A DNA stretch of 64,000 nucleotides from Bacteroidetes bacterium HGW-Bacteroidetes-2 (GCA_002842575.1 PHDJ01000005.1:83034-147033), one strand, 5' to 3'. Shown: positions 35,311-44,997, numbered from the stretch's first letter. Translations and numbers: made by a program. The notes: generated by a model from the sequence alone, not told the origin.

Positions 35311-36041
35311 GAGGTGTAGATAGAGTGGATTTTCATTTGCATCCGTAGGTATTTTAAAATTTCTACCGCATTCACATGGTCACCATGAACACAAAAACTA
35401 GAGGCTATAATTTCTTTTTTTAATCCGGAATTAGTTGTGATTTTTTGTTGCATCACCATTTCAAATAATTGGTTCCAAGCGTCTTCTGCATTAGTAATAA
35501 TAGCTCTGTCTATATTTCTTTTTACTAAAGTCAAATCATCATTATATCTTCTATCTATAAATGCTTCATAAACTAAAGGAAGTAACTTTTTAGCTTTTAT
35601 TGCCAGTTTAGAATCATAGGGCACGTATAGTTTGGCTTTTGCATTTGCTTTTAGAATGCCTTTTAAAACTGCTTCAGCTGTTAAATCATCTACGGAAGAC
35701 AAATTATATAATGCACCATGCAATTTAACATGATGTATGCTTATTCCTTCTAAAACACAAAGTTTTTTAAAATTCGTTATTTGTTGAAAAATTGTTTCAG
35801 AAAGCTCTTTTTCTGTAATTGAAATTATTTTCCTTCCAAAATTTTCACTATCGGCAAAGGAAGGGTGTACCCCAACTAGAACATTGTGTTTTTTAGCTAA
35901 TCGAATTGCCTTTAACATTGATTTTTCGTCACCATAATGACCGCCACAAGCTATACTACATGATGAAATAAGTGGCATGAGCTTTTCATCGTTGCCTGAA
36001 CCTTCACCTAAATCTGCATTGATGTCGATAACTTTTTTCAC
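35307..36041 (-). CDS. pxpA: 5-oxoprolinase subunit PxpA (LamB/YcsF family)
   Basis: Begins VIDINADLGEGSGND and continues SCSIACGGHYGD, the LamB/YcsF signature. GVHPSFADSENFGR near 57 and VKLHGALYNL near 104 follow, with the C-terminal CVHGDHVNAVEIL carrying conserved metal-binding His/Asp residues. It works with PxpB and PxpC in pyroglutamate cleavage. At 244 residues it matches E. coli PxpA. The 4-base overlaps on both sides place it centrally in a coupled operon. Confidence 0.95.
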   Translation of the reverse strand: MKKVIDINADLGEGSGNDEKLMPLISSCSIACGGHYGDEKSMLKAIRLAKKHNVLVGVHPSFADSENFGRKIISITEKELSETIFQQITNFKKLCVLEGISIHHVKLHGALYNLSSVDDLTAEAVLKGILKANAKAKLYVPYDSKLAIKAKKLLPLVYEAFIDRRYNDDLTLVKRNIDRAIITNAEDAWNQLFEMVMQQKITTNSGLKKEIIASSFCVHGDHVNAVEILKYLRMQMKIHSIYTS

Positions 36042-37261
36042 ACGATTTTAAAAACTTTAAGTAAACTAAATACCCCTAAAATTATGGTTGCCAATAAAAT
36101 AATTATTCCTAATATGTTTTGCATTTTGCTATTCTTATAGGATCCTAAAACCGAACTTCTGTTCACTACCCAAAGTAAAAATCCTGCAATAATAGGAAGT
36201 AATAAGCCATTTGCCACTTGGGCAAATTTTATGATTTCTATAGGTCGTAACCCTAAGGAAGAAAACACAACCCCCATAAGTAAAACAAACATCCATACAC
36301 TTCTAAATTTAGCCGATTTCAATCCTCCCTTCCATCCAAAACAACCTCTTGCTACATAAGCTGCTGCTAAAGGTGCTGTAATTGCAGAGGTTATACCTGC
36401 TGCAAATAAGCCAATGCTCAGAAAATAGGTAGAAAAACTTCCGTAAAGTGGCTCCAGTCCTTTTGCTAAACCAGAAATATCTTTCATTTCATGATGTTCA
36501 ATGGATGCGGCACAAATAATAATAGCCATAGACACTACACCACCCAATAGAATAGAAACCAACGCATCTTTTCTAGCTATTTTTAAATCTTTGACACCAT
36601 TCCATTTTTCTTGCACTAATGCGGCGTGTAAAAATAAATTATATGGCACAACTGTGGTTCCTACTAATCCAATCACGACCAAAAGACCGTCTTTTGGAAG
36701 TTTAGGTATAAAAATTGCTTCCAGTACTTTCATCATATCGGGTTTGGTAATAATAGCCGTTATTATAAAGGATATACTCATTAAAATAACCAAACCTATT
36801 AAACTGCGTTCTATAGATTTATAATTGCCTATAAAAAGTAAAACAAACGCAATTACTCCAATCAAAAGGCTTAAAAAATTAATTTTCAATCCTATAAATG
36901 CTATTGTATTTTCATTAAAAAAGGTTTGTAATCCCAAAACTCCTCCGCTAATATTTCCGGCTTCATAGGCTGCGTTTCCTATTATAATAGCAGAAAGTAT
37001 AAGTAAAATTGCTATACCTTTAAGAAAAGGGGCTGTAATTTCTGCTTTAACTGTTTCAGCTAATCCTTGCCCATAAACTAACCCGAGTCGCACTGCCATT
37101 TCTTGTAAAACCAGGGTTGCAAGTATAGACAAAACCATTGCCCATAAAAGCGTAAATCCAAATTGAACGCCTGCTAGTGTACATACAGTTACTGTGCCGG
37201 GACCAATAAAAGCCGCAGCTATAAACGATCCAGGGCCTATATTTTTAAAAAAATTACTCAT
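36038..37261 (-). CDS. Nramp-related transporter lacking canonical metal motifs
   Basis: About eleven transmembrane helices in 407 residues. The N-terminus GPGSFIAAAFIGPGTVTVC aligns with the DPGN metal-binding turn of Nramp proteins, but here it reads GPGT (Gly20, Thr23). The TM6 motif normally MPH(N) reads VVPYNLFLHAAL near 204. The fold is Nramp but the key metal ligands Asp, Asn and Met are absent. B. subtilis YcsG is a similar Nramp-like protein in its ycsF-kip (pxp) operon. I infer that this one imports 5-oxoproline or a related compound rather than Mn2+. It overlaps pxpA by 4 bases. Confidence 0.85.
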   Translation of the reverse strand: MSNFFKNIGPGSFIAAAFIGPGTVTVCTLAGVQFGFTLLWAMVLSILATLVLQEMAVRLGLVYGQGLAETVKAEITAPFLKGIAILLILSAIIIGNAAYEAGNISGGVLGLQTFFNENTIAFIGLKINFLSLLIGVIAFVLLFIGNYKSIERSLIGLVILMSISFIITAIITKPDMMKVLEAIFIPKLPKDGLLVVIGLVGTTVVPYNLFLHAALVQEKWNGVKDLKIARKDALVSILLGGVVSMAIIICAASIEHHEMKDISGLAKGLEPLYGSFSTYFLSIGLFAAGITSAITAPLAAAYVARGCFGWKGGLKSAKFRSVWMFVLLMGVVFSSLGLRPIEIIKFAQVANGLLLPIIAGFLLWVVNRSSVLGSYKNSKMQNILGIIILLATIILGVFSLLKVFKIV

Positions 37262-38381
37262 CGTTATGCAAAGTGTTCAATGCATAAATAGCAAAACTTC
37301 CAAGCCAGTGTCCACCTTCATAACTATCTCCAATTAAATTAGGGTAAGAATAGGCAATATGTTTGTTTGCTAAATTTTTAAGATGTGCATATTCTGGATA
37401 CTGTTTTGAAAGCGCATAAAAACTCCAAGCTCTACTGAAATTAAGCCCGTCAAGATGAACGAGTTTGCCATCAGATCGGTCCATTACTTCACCAACTGCT
37501 ATGAAATAAGAATCCTCTTTTAATTCTGGTAAAAAAGCATCTAACCAATTTAAAAACTCTTCTTTTGAAAGTACGCGTCGCATAATATCCACCTCCTCTA
37601 AACAAGGCGATAGAAAATCATACCCACTAGGCTCCCAAGAAATTGGACAATTAATATCCTTTAAATAAAACTCTTTTGCTCTTTTTACAATAAGTTTTTT
37701 TAATTCAATTTCTCCTCTAGAAACCGCATAATCGTATGCAAAAGTGAGACCAAATGCAGTATTTGTATGTTCTCCCACCCGAATAGGATATACTAGTTTT
37801 GGCAAAAATTCTTTATATCGCATCACTATAATATCTACTAAAGGTTGCAGGTTTTTTGCTAGTTTTTGAGCATTTGGGTCTTGCCAACTGTGTAATTCTT
37901 CAGATAGTTTTAAAAGCCATGCCCAACCATAAGTTCGCTCAAAAGAACTATTCACCTTTTTATCAAAATAGCGAACTTCTTGTGCGATTTTTTCTTCGGT
38001 AATGTTGTTTGTTAGGATAGTTTTAATTTCTTCGGCCTTTTCCAATTCGGGAAATTGTTTTAGTAAAGTAACCAAAGACCAATAGCCATGCACTGCACTA
38101 TGCCAGTCAAAACACCCATAAAAAACAGGATGTAAAACAGAAGGTTCTTTTAAATCTTCTGCGCTTTCAAGTACTTGCCCAAGTTTGTATGGATAATTTG
38201 TTTCAACACAATGTAATGGAAGTTCTACCAGTTTATTAGCTTCTTCCACAGTAAAAAATGGTTCTGTGAAGATTTTGGTATTTGTTTTTTCATGTGGCAT
38301 TTCCTCTGAAGCTTTCTTTGTTTTATCAGAACATCCAAAAATGGTTACTCCTATTAAAAATAAAATTATTTTTCTAGTCAT
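37254..38381 (-). CDS. DUF2891 family lipoprotein
   Basis: The lipoprotein signal is MTRKIILFLIGVTIFGC with Cys17. The body matches DUF2891: LHPVFYGCFDWHSAVHGYWSL near 80 (segment FYGCFDWHSAVHGYW), RTYGWAWLLKL near 149, HTNTAFGLTFAYDYA near 202 and SYEGGHWLGSFAIYAL at the C-terminus. The repeated Trp/His-rich helices suggest an alpha/alpha-barrel fold, as in some glycan enzymes, but no function is assigned. It overlaps the Nramp-like gene by 8 bases, so it is the first gene of the pxp operon and probably acts on the outside of the inner or outer membrane. Confidence 0.85.
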   Translation of the reverse strand: MTRKIILFLIGVTIFGCSDKTKKASEEMPHEKTNTKIFTEPFFTVEEANKLVELPLHCVETNYPYKLGQVLESAEDLKEPSVLHPVFYGCFDWHSAVHGYWSLVTLLKQFPELEKAEEIKTILTNNITEEKIAQEVRYFDKKVNSSFERTYGWAWLLKLSEELHSWQDPNAQKLAKNLQPLVDIIVMRYKEFLPKLVYPIRVGEHTNTAFGLTFAYDYAVSRGEIELKKLIVKRAKEFYLKDINCPISWEPSGYDFLSPCLEEVDIMRRVLSKEEFLNWLDAFLPELKEDSYFIAVGEVMDRSDGKLVHLDGLNFSRAWSFYALSKQYPEYAHLKNLANKHIAYSYPNLIGDSYEGGHWLGSFAIYALNTLHNDE

Positions 38382-38451
38382 TTTAAATTCTTTTCTGATT
38401 GGTAAATCGTATTTTAGTAGTGAACTAATTTAGATATTTTAAATTAAACCT

Positions 38452-39837
38452 ATGCCCACTTCCTCAACTATTTCCAATATAAAAGAAAAACAAAACAATT
38501 TTTTTGCTATTGGAAAAACCAAAGAAATTACCTTCAGAAAAGAGGCTTTAAAAAAACTACTAGCCGTTATCCAAAAAAATGAAGAAGCTATTTGTAATGC
38601 CCTTTATTCAGATTTCAAAAAATCAAAATTTGAAAGTTTGGTTACCGAAGTAGTATTAGTAGTTAAGGAATTGCAATTATCTATTAAAAATATTGACAAA
38701 TGGACAAAGCCAAAAACAGTTAAAGCGTCGTTTTTGAACTTTCCATCAAAAGATTTACTCTATACAGAGCCTTATGGAACGGTACTAATAATTGCCCCAT
38801 GGAATTATCCTTATCAACTAGTTATAGCACCACTAATTGGTGCAATTGCTGCTGGAAATACAGTGGTTATTAAACCAAGCGAGCTTACCCCGGCAACATC
38901 TGCACTTTTAGAAAATATAATTTCAGAAACCTTTTCAGCGGAATATATTTTGGTAATTCAAGGCAATAAGGATACCGCGCAAGAATTATTACAACAAAAA
39001 TGGGATTACATTTTCTTTACCGGAAGTGTAAAAGTGGGAAAAATAATAGCCAAAGCAGCAGCAAAACACCTTACCCCTATGACCTTAGAATTGGGAGGGA
39101 AAAACCCTTGCATTATAGACGAAACGGCTAAACTTAAACTTTCTGCACGTCGCATCGTTTGGGGAAAATTTGTCAATGCAGGGCAAACCTGCATTGCGCC
39201 AGATTATCTTTTAGTACACAAAAGTATAGAAACAGATTTTATAAAAGAACTACAAAAAGAGATTGTTAAGGCTTACGGGGAAAATCCGAAAACCTCTAAA
39301 GACTATCCCAGAATAATAAATACATCTAATTTTGAGCGTTTGTCTGCTTTTCTTAAAGATGGAAAGGTTTTAGCAGGAGGAGAATGCGACAATACGGATT
39401 TATATATATCCCCAACATTATTACAAAATCCTTCGTTAGAAAGTGAGGTGATGCAGGAAGAAATTTTTGGCCCTATATTACCAATTTTAACCTATTTAAC
39501 AGCAGCAGATTTAGAAAAAATAATCTTGCGTTATGAAAAATCACTTGCCCTTTATGTGTTTTCTGAAAATAAGGTTTTTGCTGAAAAAGTTTTAAAAGAT
39601 TTTTCCTTTGGTGGAGGCGCGACTAATGATGTAATGATACAGTTTGTCAATCACCGATTGCCTTTTGGCGGTGTAGGAAGCAGTGGGATGGGTGCCTACC
39701 ATGGAAAACATTCTTTTGAAACATTTTCGCATAAAAAATCCATTACAAAAAAGGGTACATGGTTGGATATTCCTTTTCGTTATGCTCCTTATGGTGGAAA
39801 AACCAATCTGATTAAAAAGATTTCAAAATGGATTTAA
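38452..39837 (+). CDS. NAD(P)-dependent aldehyde dehydrogenase
   Basis: An aldehyde dehydrogenase superfamily protein of 461 residues with no targeting signal. The cofactor motif is FTGSVKVGK near 188, the general-base Glu is in LELGGKNPCI near 214 and the nucleophile Cys in NAGQTCIAPDY near 246. The C-terminal FGGVGSSGMGAYHGKHSF is shared with class 3/fatty-aldehyde dehydrogenases (YwdH, AlkH type). The C-terminal hydrophobic tail of the vertebrate enzyme is absent. The physiological aldehyde is unknown. It is divergent from the DUF2891 operon with 70 bases between, and its stop is 3 bases from the convergent next gene. Confidence 0.93.
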   Translation: MPTSSTISNIKEKQNNFFAIGKTKEITFRKEALKKLLAVIQKNEEAICNALYSDFKKSKFESLVTEVVLVVKELQLSIKNIDKWTKPKTVKASFLNFPSKDLLYTEPYGTVLIIAPWNYPYQLVIAPLIGAIAAGNTVVIKPSELTPATSALLENIISETFSAEYILVIQGNKDTAQELLQQKWDYIFFTGSVKVGKIIAKAAAKHLTPMTLELGGKNPCIIDETAKLKLSARRIVWGKFVNAGQTCIAPDYLLVHKSIETDFIKELQKEIVKAYGENPKTSKDYPRIINTSNFERLSAFLKDGKVLAGGECDNTDLYISPTLLQNPSLESEVMQEEIFGPILPILTYLTAADLEKIILRYEKSLALYVFSENKVFAEKVLKDFSFGGGATNDVMIQFVNHRLPFGGVGSSGMGAYHGKHSFETFSHKKSITKKGTWLDIPFRYAPYGGKTNLIKKISKWI

Positions 39838-39840
39838 CTT

Positions 39841-41379
39841 TTAGGTTTTTTTTTTGAGTTTTAAGCTATATAAGTCGTGACGTCTGTCTTTTAAGTTTCT
39901 AACACTTCCATAGCTATGTAATTCTTTAAGCAAGTCTAAATCAACATCTACAAGTAAAGTACTTTCGGTATTTGGCGTGGCTTCGGCTTTAATTCCGTTT
40001 ACGGGAAAAGCAAAATCAGAGGGTGTAAAAACAGCACTTTGGGCATACTGAATATCCATGTTATTTACCTTTGGTAAATTGCCCACATTACCAGCTATAG
40101 CTACATAACATTCATTTTCGATGGCTCTGGCTTTTGCGCAGTTTCTTACTCGTTCATATCCATTTTGTGTGTCGGTCATAAAGGGTACAAAAAGAATTTT
40201 CATGTCTTGGTCTGCTAAAATTCTTGCTAATTCTGGAAATTCTACATCATAACAAATAAGCACTCCTATTTTGCCACAATCGGTTTCAATGGTTTGTAAT
40301 TTATTGCCTCCTTTTATACCCCAAGCAGATTCTTCAGCAGGAGTGATATGCAATTTTTCATAGCGTTCAAAACTTCCATCTCTTCTACAAACAAAACCCA
40401 CATTGTAAAGATGGTCATCCATTCTAAAAGGCATACTGCCGGTTAAAATATTAATGTTGTAAGAAATAGCAAACTCGCAGAATTTTTCTAACAAAGGTTC
40501 TGTAAAATCAGAAAGTGCTCTTATGGCTTCGGCTTCATTTAAGTGATTAAAATCTGCCATTAAAGGTGCGTTGAAAAACTCAGGAAATAAGATAAAATCA
40601 CTTTGATAATCTGAAACAGCATCTACAAAAAATTCAATTTGATTTACTAAGGCATCAAAATTTTTGAATAGTCTCATTTGCCATTGCACTAATCCTAAAC
40701 GAACTACGACTTTTTCAGTATGAAGTGATTTACTTGGTTTGGTATAATAAATATTGTTCCATTCCATCAAGGTGCCAAACTCCATGGATTCTAAATCCCC
40801 TCCTAAGTAGCCTTTAATAACCTTTCTAACGTGAAAATCATTTGCTAGTTGAAAGGAAAGTACGGGGTCGTATACTTCTTTTAATTTTACTTTTTCGATA
40901 TATTGTTTTGGAGAAAGCTCATTCACGTGTTTGCTATAATTTGGAATTCTTCCACCAAAAACTATGGAACGTAAATTTAACTGTTCACAAAGTTCTTTTC
41001 TTGCTTCATATAAACGTCTTCCTAGGCGCATACCTCTGTATTCTGGATGAATAAAAACATCTATTCCATAAAGTACATCTCCATTATCATCGTGGGTACT
41101 AAAAGTAAAATCACCAGTAATTTCTTTATAGGAGTGGTCATCTTCAAATTTTTTAGAATCGACTATAATACTTAATGCACAGCCTGCAATTTTTCCGTCA
41201 ATTTCAATACACAATTGTCCTTGCGAAAATTTTTTTAGAAGAAGTTTTATTTCTTTTTCTTTCCAATAAGCCTCTGGCATCTTGTTGTAGGATTTTATCA
41301 TAGATTTTTTCAATTCCAAATAATCTTCTACTACAAGGTTTCGCAATTCAATTTTTCTGGATTTATCTAAAGTTTCCAT
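39841..41379 (-). CDS. GNAT acetyltransferase fused to carbon-nitrogen hydrolase
   Basis: Two domains in 512 residues. The N-terminal GNAT domain (about 10-180) has the acetyl-CoA loop HPEYRGMRLGRRLYEAR near 113. The C-terminal nitrilase-superfamily domain (about 220-500) has a complete Glu-Lys-Cys triad: LFPEFFNAPL near 264, YEKLHITPAE near 342, and CYDVEFPE near 374. This fused arrangement is a known bacterial type, of unknown substrate; amide release or N-acyl turnover is a possible theme. It has its own -7 element (TAAATTTG) upstream and no operon partner. Confidence 0.9.
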   Translation of the reverse strand: METLDKSRKIELRNLVVEDYLELKKSMIKSYNKMPEAYWKEKEIKLLLKKFSQGQLCIEIDGKIAGCALSIIVDSKKFEDDHSYKEITGDFTFSTHDDNGDVLYGIDVFIHPEYRGMRLGRRLYEARKELCEQLNLRSIVFGGRIPNYSKHVNELSPKQYIEKVKLKEVYDPVLSFQLANDFHVRKVIKGYLGGDLESMEFGTLMEWNNIYYTKPSKSLHTEKVVVRLGLVQWQMRLFKNFDALVNQIEFFVDAVSDYQSDFILFPEFFNAPLMADFNHLNEAEAIRALSDFTEPLLEKFCEFAISYNINILTGSMPFRMDDHLYNVGFVCRRDGSFERYEKLHITPAEESAWGIKGGNKLQTIETDCGKIGVLICYDVEFPELARILADQDMKILFVPFMTDTQNGYERVRNCAKARAIENECYVAIAGNVGNLPKVNNMDIQYAQSAVFTPSDFAFPVNGIKAEATPNTESTLLVDVDLDLLKELHSYGSVRNLKDRRHDLYSLKLKKKT

Positions 41380-41402
41380 GGAGGCTAGTTTGTATTATTT
41401 TT

Positions 41403-41410
41403 CAAATTTA
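41403..41410 (-). promoter_or_regulatory. -7 element TAAATTTG for the GNAT-nitrilase gene
   Basis: Plus-strand CAAATTTA is an exact match, 24 bases upstream of the ATG. Confidence 0.45.
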
Positions 41411-41474
41411 CTCTTAAAAATGGCAGCTTTTGAAAGTACTAAAAATCTTTGGCAAGAAATTAAGAATTCTGCTA

Positions 41475-43019
41475 TTAACCAAACCATCCATCCCTATCTA
41501 AACTTCTGTATTGAATGGCTTCAGAAATATGGGTTCCGGTAATGGATTCACTTCCTTCTATATCTGCTATGGTTCTTGAAACCTTCAATATACGATCATA
41601 CGCTCTAGCAGAAAGATTTAAACGTTCCATAGCTGTTTTTAATAACCCAAGAGATGCTTCATCTAATTTACAAAATTCGCGAATTTGCTTTACCCCCATT
41701 TGTGCATTGTAGTGAACGGCATCTAAATTTTGGAAACGCTTGGTTTGTATATCTCTTGCTTTTGTAACACGTTCACGAATTACCACACTTTCTTCTCCTT
41801 TTCGTTCTTCGCTCAATTTTTCAAAAGGTACAGGGTTAACCTCTATATGGATATCGATTCGATCCAGAAGCGGTCCTGAAATTTTACTCAAATACCTTTG
41901 CATTTCAGCTGGCGAAGAAGTAACTGGTGCGTCTGGGTCATTAAAATAACCTCCTGGACTTGGGTTCATGCTTGCTACTAACATAAAACTACTTGGGTAA
42001 GTAACTGTAAATTTTGCTCTTGAAATTGTTACTTCTCTATCTTCTAGTGGTTGTCGCATTACTTCTAAAACACCCCGTTTAAATTCTGGTAATTCATCCA
42101 GAAACAAAACGCCATTATGCGACAAAGAAATTTCGCCAGGTTGTGGGTATGCTCCACCTCCCACAAGTGCAACATCACTAATAGTGTGGTGTGGACTTCT
42201 AAAAGGGCGTTGTGTCATAATACCAGAATGTTCCTTTGTTCTTCCTGCAACGCTATGTATTTTTGTGGTTTCTAATGCTTCGGTCAGGGTCATTGGGGGT
42301 AAAATGGAGGGTAATCGTTTTGCTAACATCGTTTTTCCCGATCCTGGAGGGCCAATAAGGATTATATTATGTCCGCCAGAGGCTGCTATTTCCATACATC
42401 GTTTAATGGATTCTTGTCCTTTTACATCTGCAAAATCAAATTCTGGGTGGCTTAAATGTTCATAAAATTCAGCTTTTATATCCACTATGGTTTGATGCAA
42501 GGAGGTGTTTTTATCAAAAAAGTCAATAACTTCATCAATTGATTCCACTCCATATACTTCTAAGCCTTCAACCATTGCTGCTTCTTTTGCATTTTGCTTT
42601 GGCAGGATAAAGCCTTTAAATCCATCTTCTTTTGCTTTAAAAGCAATGGGTAAGGCACCACGAATGGGTTGCACTTTTCCATCTAAGGAAAGCTCTCCCA
42701 TAATAATGAAATCATCGGGATTATTGATAAGTTTAATTTGTTCTGTGGCACCAAGAATACCTATAGCTAATGGCAAATCATAAGCAGATCCCTCTTTTCT
42801 TAAATCGGCCGGAGCCATATTGAGGGTTATTTTTTTTCCTGGAATTTTATAGCCATTGTTCTGAAGTGCAGCAGCTATGCGAAAATTACTTTCTCGGATT
42901 GCATTATCGGGCAGCCCTACCAAATGATAGCCAACACCTGCACTACCCACATTAACCTCTATGGTAATGGTTGTGGCTTCCACCCCAAAAAACGCACTCC
43001 CGTATATTTTTGTAAGCAT
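41475..43019 (-). CDS. YifB/ComM family Mg-chelatase-like AAA+ ATPase
   Basis: The N-terminal domain (KIYGSAFFGVEATTITIEV, then VGLPDNAIRESNFRI) has the Lon-protease-like fold found in ComM. The AAA+ core has Walker A IGPPGSGKTMLAKRL near 217, the Walker B LFLDELPEF near 298, and sensor ASMNPSPGGYF near 345. The Mg_chelatase C-terminal domain (LNLSARAYDRILKVSRTIAD) ends the protein. At 514 residues it is full length. ComM is a helicase promoting branch migration during natural transformation; in this phylum a role in DNA uptake is only inferred. Confidence 0.92.
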   Translation of the reverse strand: MLTKIYGSAFFGVEATTITIEVNVGSAGVGYHLVGLPDNAIRESNFRIAAALQNNGYKIPGKKITLNMAPADLRKEGSAYDLPLAIGILGATEQIKLINNPDDFIIMGELSLDGKVQPIRGALPIAFKAKEDGFKGFILPKQNAKEAAMVEGLEVYGVESIDEVIDFFDKNTSLHQTIVDIKAEFYEHLSHPEFDFADVKGQESIKRCMEIAASGGHNIILIGPPGSGKTMLAKRLPSILPPMTLTEALETTKIHSVAGRTKEHSGIMTQRPFRSPHHTISDVALVGGGAYPQPGEISLSHNGVLFLDELPEFKRGVLEVMRQPLEDREVTISRAKFTVTYPSSFMLVASMNPSPGGYFNDPDAPVTSSPAEMQRYLSKISGPLLDRIDIHIEVNPVPFEKLSEERKGEESVVIRERVTKARDIQTKRFQNLDAVHYNAQMGVKQIREFCKLDEASLGLLKTAMERLNLSARAYDRILKVSRTIADIEGSESITGTHISEAIQYRSLDRDGWFG

Positions 43020-43054
43020 AAATAAATAGTTTAGTCAATTATTATATTTAAAAA

Positions 43055-43081
43055 AACCTCCACTTTTAAAGTGGAGGTTTA
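43055..43081 (-). terminator. Perfect hairpin terminator after the subtilase gene
   Basis: AAACCTCCACTTT and AAAGTGGAGGTTT arms (13 bp) surround one base. On the minus strand the hairpin follows the subtilase stop by about 25 bases and ends in a U-run. Confidence 0.85.
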
Positions 43082-43107
43082 AATTACAAATAATATTTTA
43101 TTCTGTA

Positions 43108-44997
43108 TTATTTCTTTATGAATTTAAATACTTTACTTGCATTATCGATGGTAACTCTCACAAAATAAGTTCCTGCTGAAAGGGGTGCAATATCTAATTG
43201 AGTTGAATTTGTGTTTACTTTGTAAGACCCTAAAGGTTGGCCTAATATGTTTAAAATTTCTACGCCTGATATTTGTGATTTTGCTTTAATATTTAATTTA
43301 TCAGAAGCTGGGTTTGGATAAATAGAGGCAACCACTAATTCATTATCTGGTGTGCTTAACACAACGTTTTCAATACCTGTTAGGATTAAAGAAACCACTT
43401 GCTGATTATTGAGCAAAACTCCTTTATGGGAAATGGTTATGGTATAGTCACCATCTGGATTGTCAATTTCAATTTTTTCTACATTGTCTCTAAAGTTGTC
43501 TCCGTTTGTTGCTGGAGCAGAAAAGTTAGTATGGTCTAATATCCAAGGTAAAAATTCCACATTATTTGAATCCGTTACTCGCAGATCTAGATCATTTACA
43601 AGCATGGGGGTATCGTCATCTTCAATTTGCCCAGCTGTTACATTTCCTTGCTTGTCTGTCCAAGTAATAGAAGCAACAAGCCTTTCTCCAGGGATAGCTG
43701 TTCCAGTTAAAGTGAAAACATTAGCTTGAGGTAATGTTAATTCTTGAACGGTAGATGTGGTTCCGTTATTAGTCAAGACTTCTGCAGCTCTTTCCGTATT
43801 CATTAACCCCCAACCAAATCTATAGTCAGGACCTGGAGCGTTACCAGCTTCATCTGCAGTGTGAATTATTAATCCTCTTAAAGTAGAAGAAAGCATAAAT
43901 TCGCCAGCATTCAGGTTACTATAATGTTGTTGAAGTAAAATTGCTGCTCCTGCTACACTAGGTGCAGACATAGAGGTTCCTGAAAAATTAGCATAATTTG
44001 AATTTCCTGGGCCTACAGAGGATAAAGTGTTTACCCCTTTTGCTGAAATATCTGGTTTTATTCTACCATCATCTGTTGGGCCCCAACTGCTGAAGGAAGA
44101 CATATTTACACTGGTAGAGTTTACATAATTTAATACTTGAAAAGTTGCTGCAACAACAAGAACATTTTTTGAATTTGAATATGCGGTTAAAATATCATAC
44201 CCGCCATCTGCTTGGTTTGGGTGGTTTGTATTTCTGGCATTTCCTGCAGAAAATACTGGCAAATAATAAGGAGCACTAAATGTTATTTGATCCCAAAGTC
44301 TTGCGTTAGAGTCATATTTACCTAAATACCAAACTGGTGATTGGTCTGCTGGGATTCCATAAGAATGATTAGAAACTAACAAACCATAAGTAGCAATTGC
44401 ATTCAAAGCTTCAGATGAATCATTATTAAAATCACTGGATACAATTTCTGCTAAAGGAGCCATTCCTTTTGCGTTTCCAGATTGGAAAGCTTCTGAGCCA
44501 ATTATAGTTCCTGATACGTGTGTAGAATGGTCGCTAAAAGTTGTTGCTCCATCAATAGGGGTTACCCGGTTTTCAAGGAGTTCGTGCGTTGTGCGAACAA
44601 GTCCACCGTCCCAAACGCCTACAAGCATGTTTTCGCCATTTAGGTCTAAGCCTGCTGTTCCTCCTGTATGAACCCTATCCACTCTTGCAGTTATACCAGC
44701 TCCTTTATTAGTGGTTTCATAATAAAGAGGATAATTGCCATCAAGTACTCCTACTAAAAGTCCTTGTCCACCATTTTCTGTTTCATAGGATTCTGCCCAG
44801 CCATAAATAGCGGCAAGATCTAATGCTTCTTGTCTATTTCTGTTAAATTCTGCTGCTGCTTGAGCTTCTAACTGGCTTAAATTTTCTAAATCGTATTTGG
44901 AAAGAATTTTTTGTATTTGTTCAGGCGTTTGTGCTATGGCAGACAGAGTAGAAATAAACAACAAAATTGTTGTTGTTAAGAGGGTAATGATTTTCAT
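43108..44997 (-). CDS. Subtilisin-like (S8) serine peptidase with T9SS sorting domain
   Basis: A secreted protease of 629 residues. The signal peptide ends STLSAIAQ (about residue 23), followed by a helical pro-region. The catalytic triad is visible: Asp130 (VGVWDGGL), His157 (DHSTHVSG) and Ser342 (SGTSMSAPSVAG). After the peptidase domain comes a beta-rich proprotein-convertase-like P domain (ITWTDKQGNVTAGQ; NPDGDYTITISHKG near 515). The last 75 residues are a T9SS type A domain (SIYPNPASDKLNIKAK, ending KVFKFIKK). It should be exported across the outer membrane and could degrade extracellular protein. Confidence 0.94.
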   Translation of the reverse strand: MKIITLLTTTILLFISTLSAIAQTPEQIQKILSKYDLENLSQLEAQAAAEFNRNRQEALDLAAIYGWAESYETENGGQGLLVGVLDGNYPLYYETTNKGAGITARVDRVHTGGTAGLDLNGENMLVGVWDGGLVRTTHELLENRVTPIDGATTFSDHSTHVSGTIIGSEAFQSGNAKGMAPLAEIVSSDFNNDSSEALNAIATYGLLVSNHSYGIPADQSPVWYLGKYDSNARLWDQITFSAPYYLPVFSAGNARNTNHPNQADGGYDILTAYSNSKNVLVVAATFQVLNYVNSTSVNMSSFSSWGPTDDGRIKPDISAKGVNTLSSVGPGNSNYANFSGTSMSAPSVAGAAILLQQHYSNLNAGEFMLSSTLRGLIIHTADEAGNAPGPDYRFGWGLMNTERAAEVLTNNGTTSTVQELTLPQANVFTLTGTAIPGERLVASITWTDKQGNVTAGQIEDDDTPMLVNDLDLRVTDSNNVEFLPWILDHTNFSAPATNGDNFRDNVEKIEIDNPDGDYTITISHKGVLLNNQQVVSLILTGIENVVLSTPDNELVVASIYPNPASDKLNIKAKSQISGVEILNILGQPLGSYKVNTNSTQLDIAPLSAGTYFVRVTIDNASKVFKFIKK

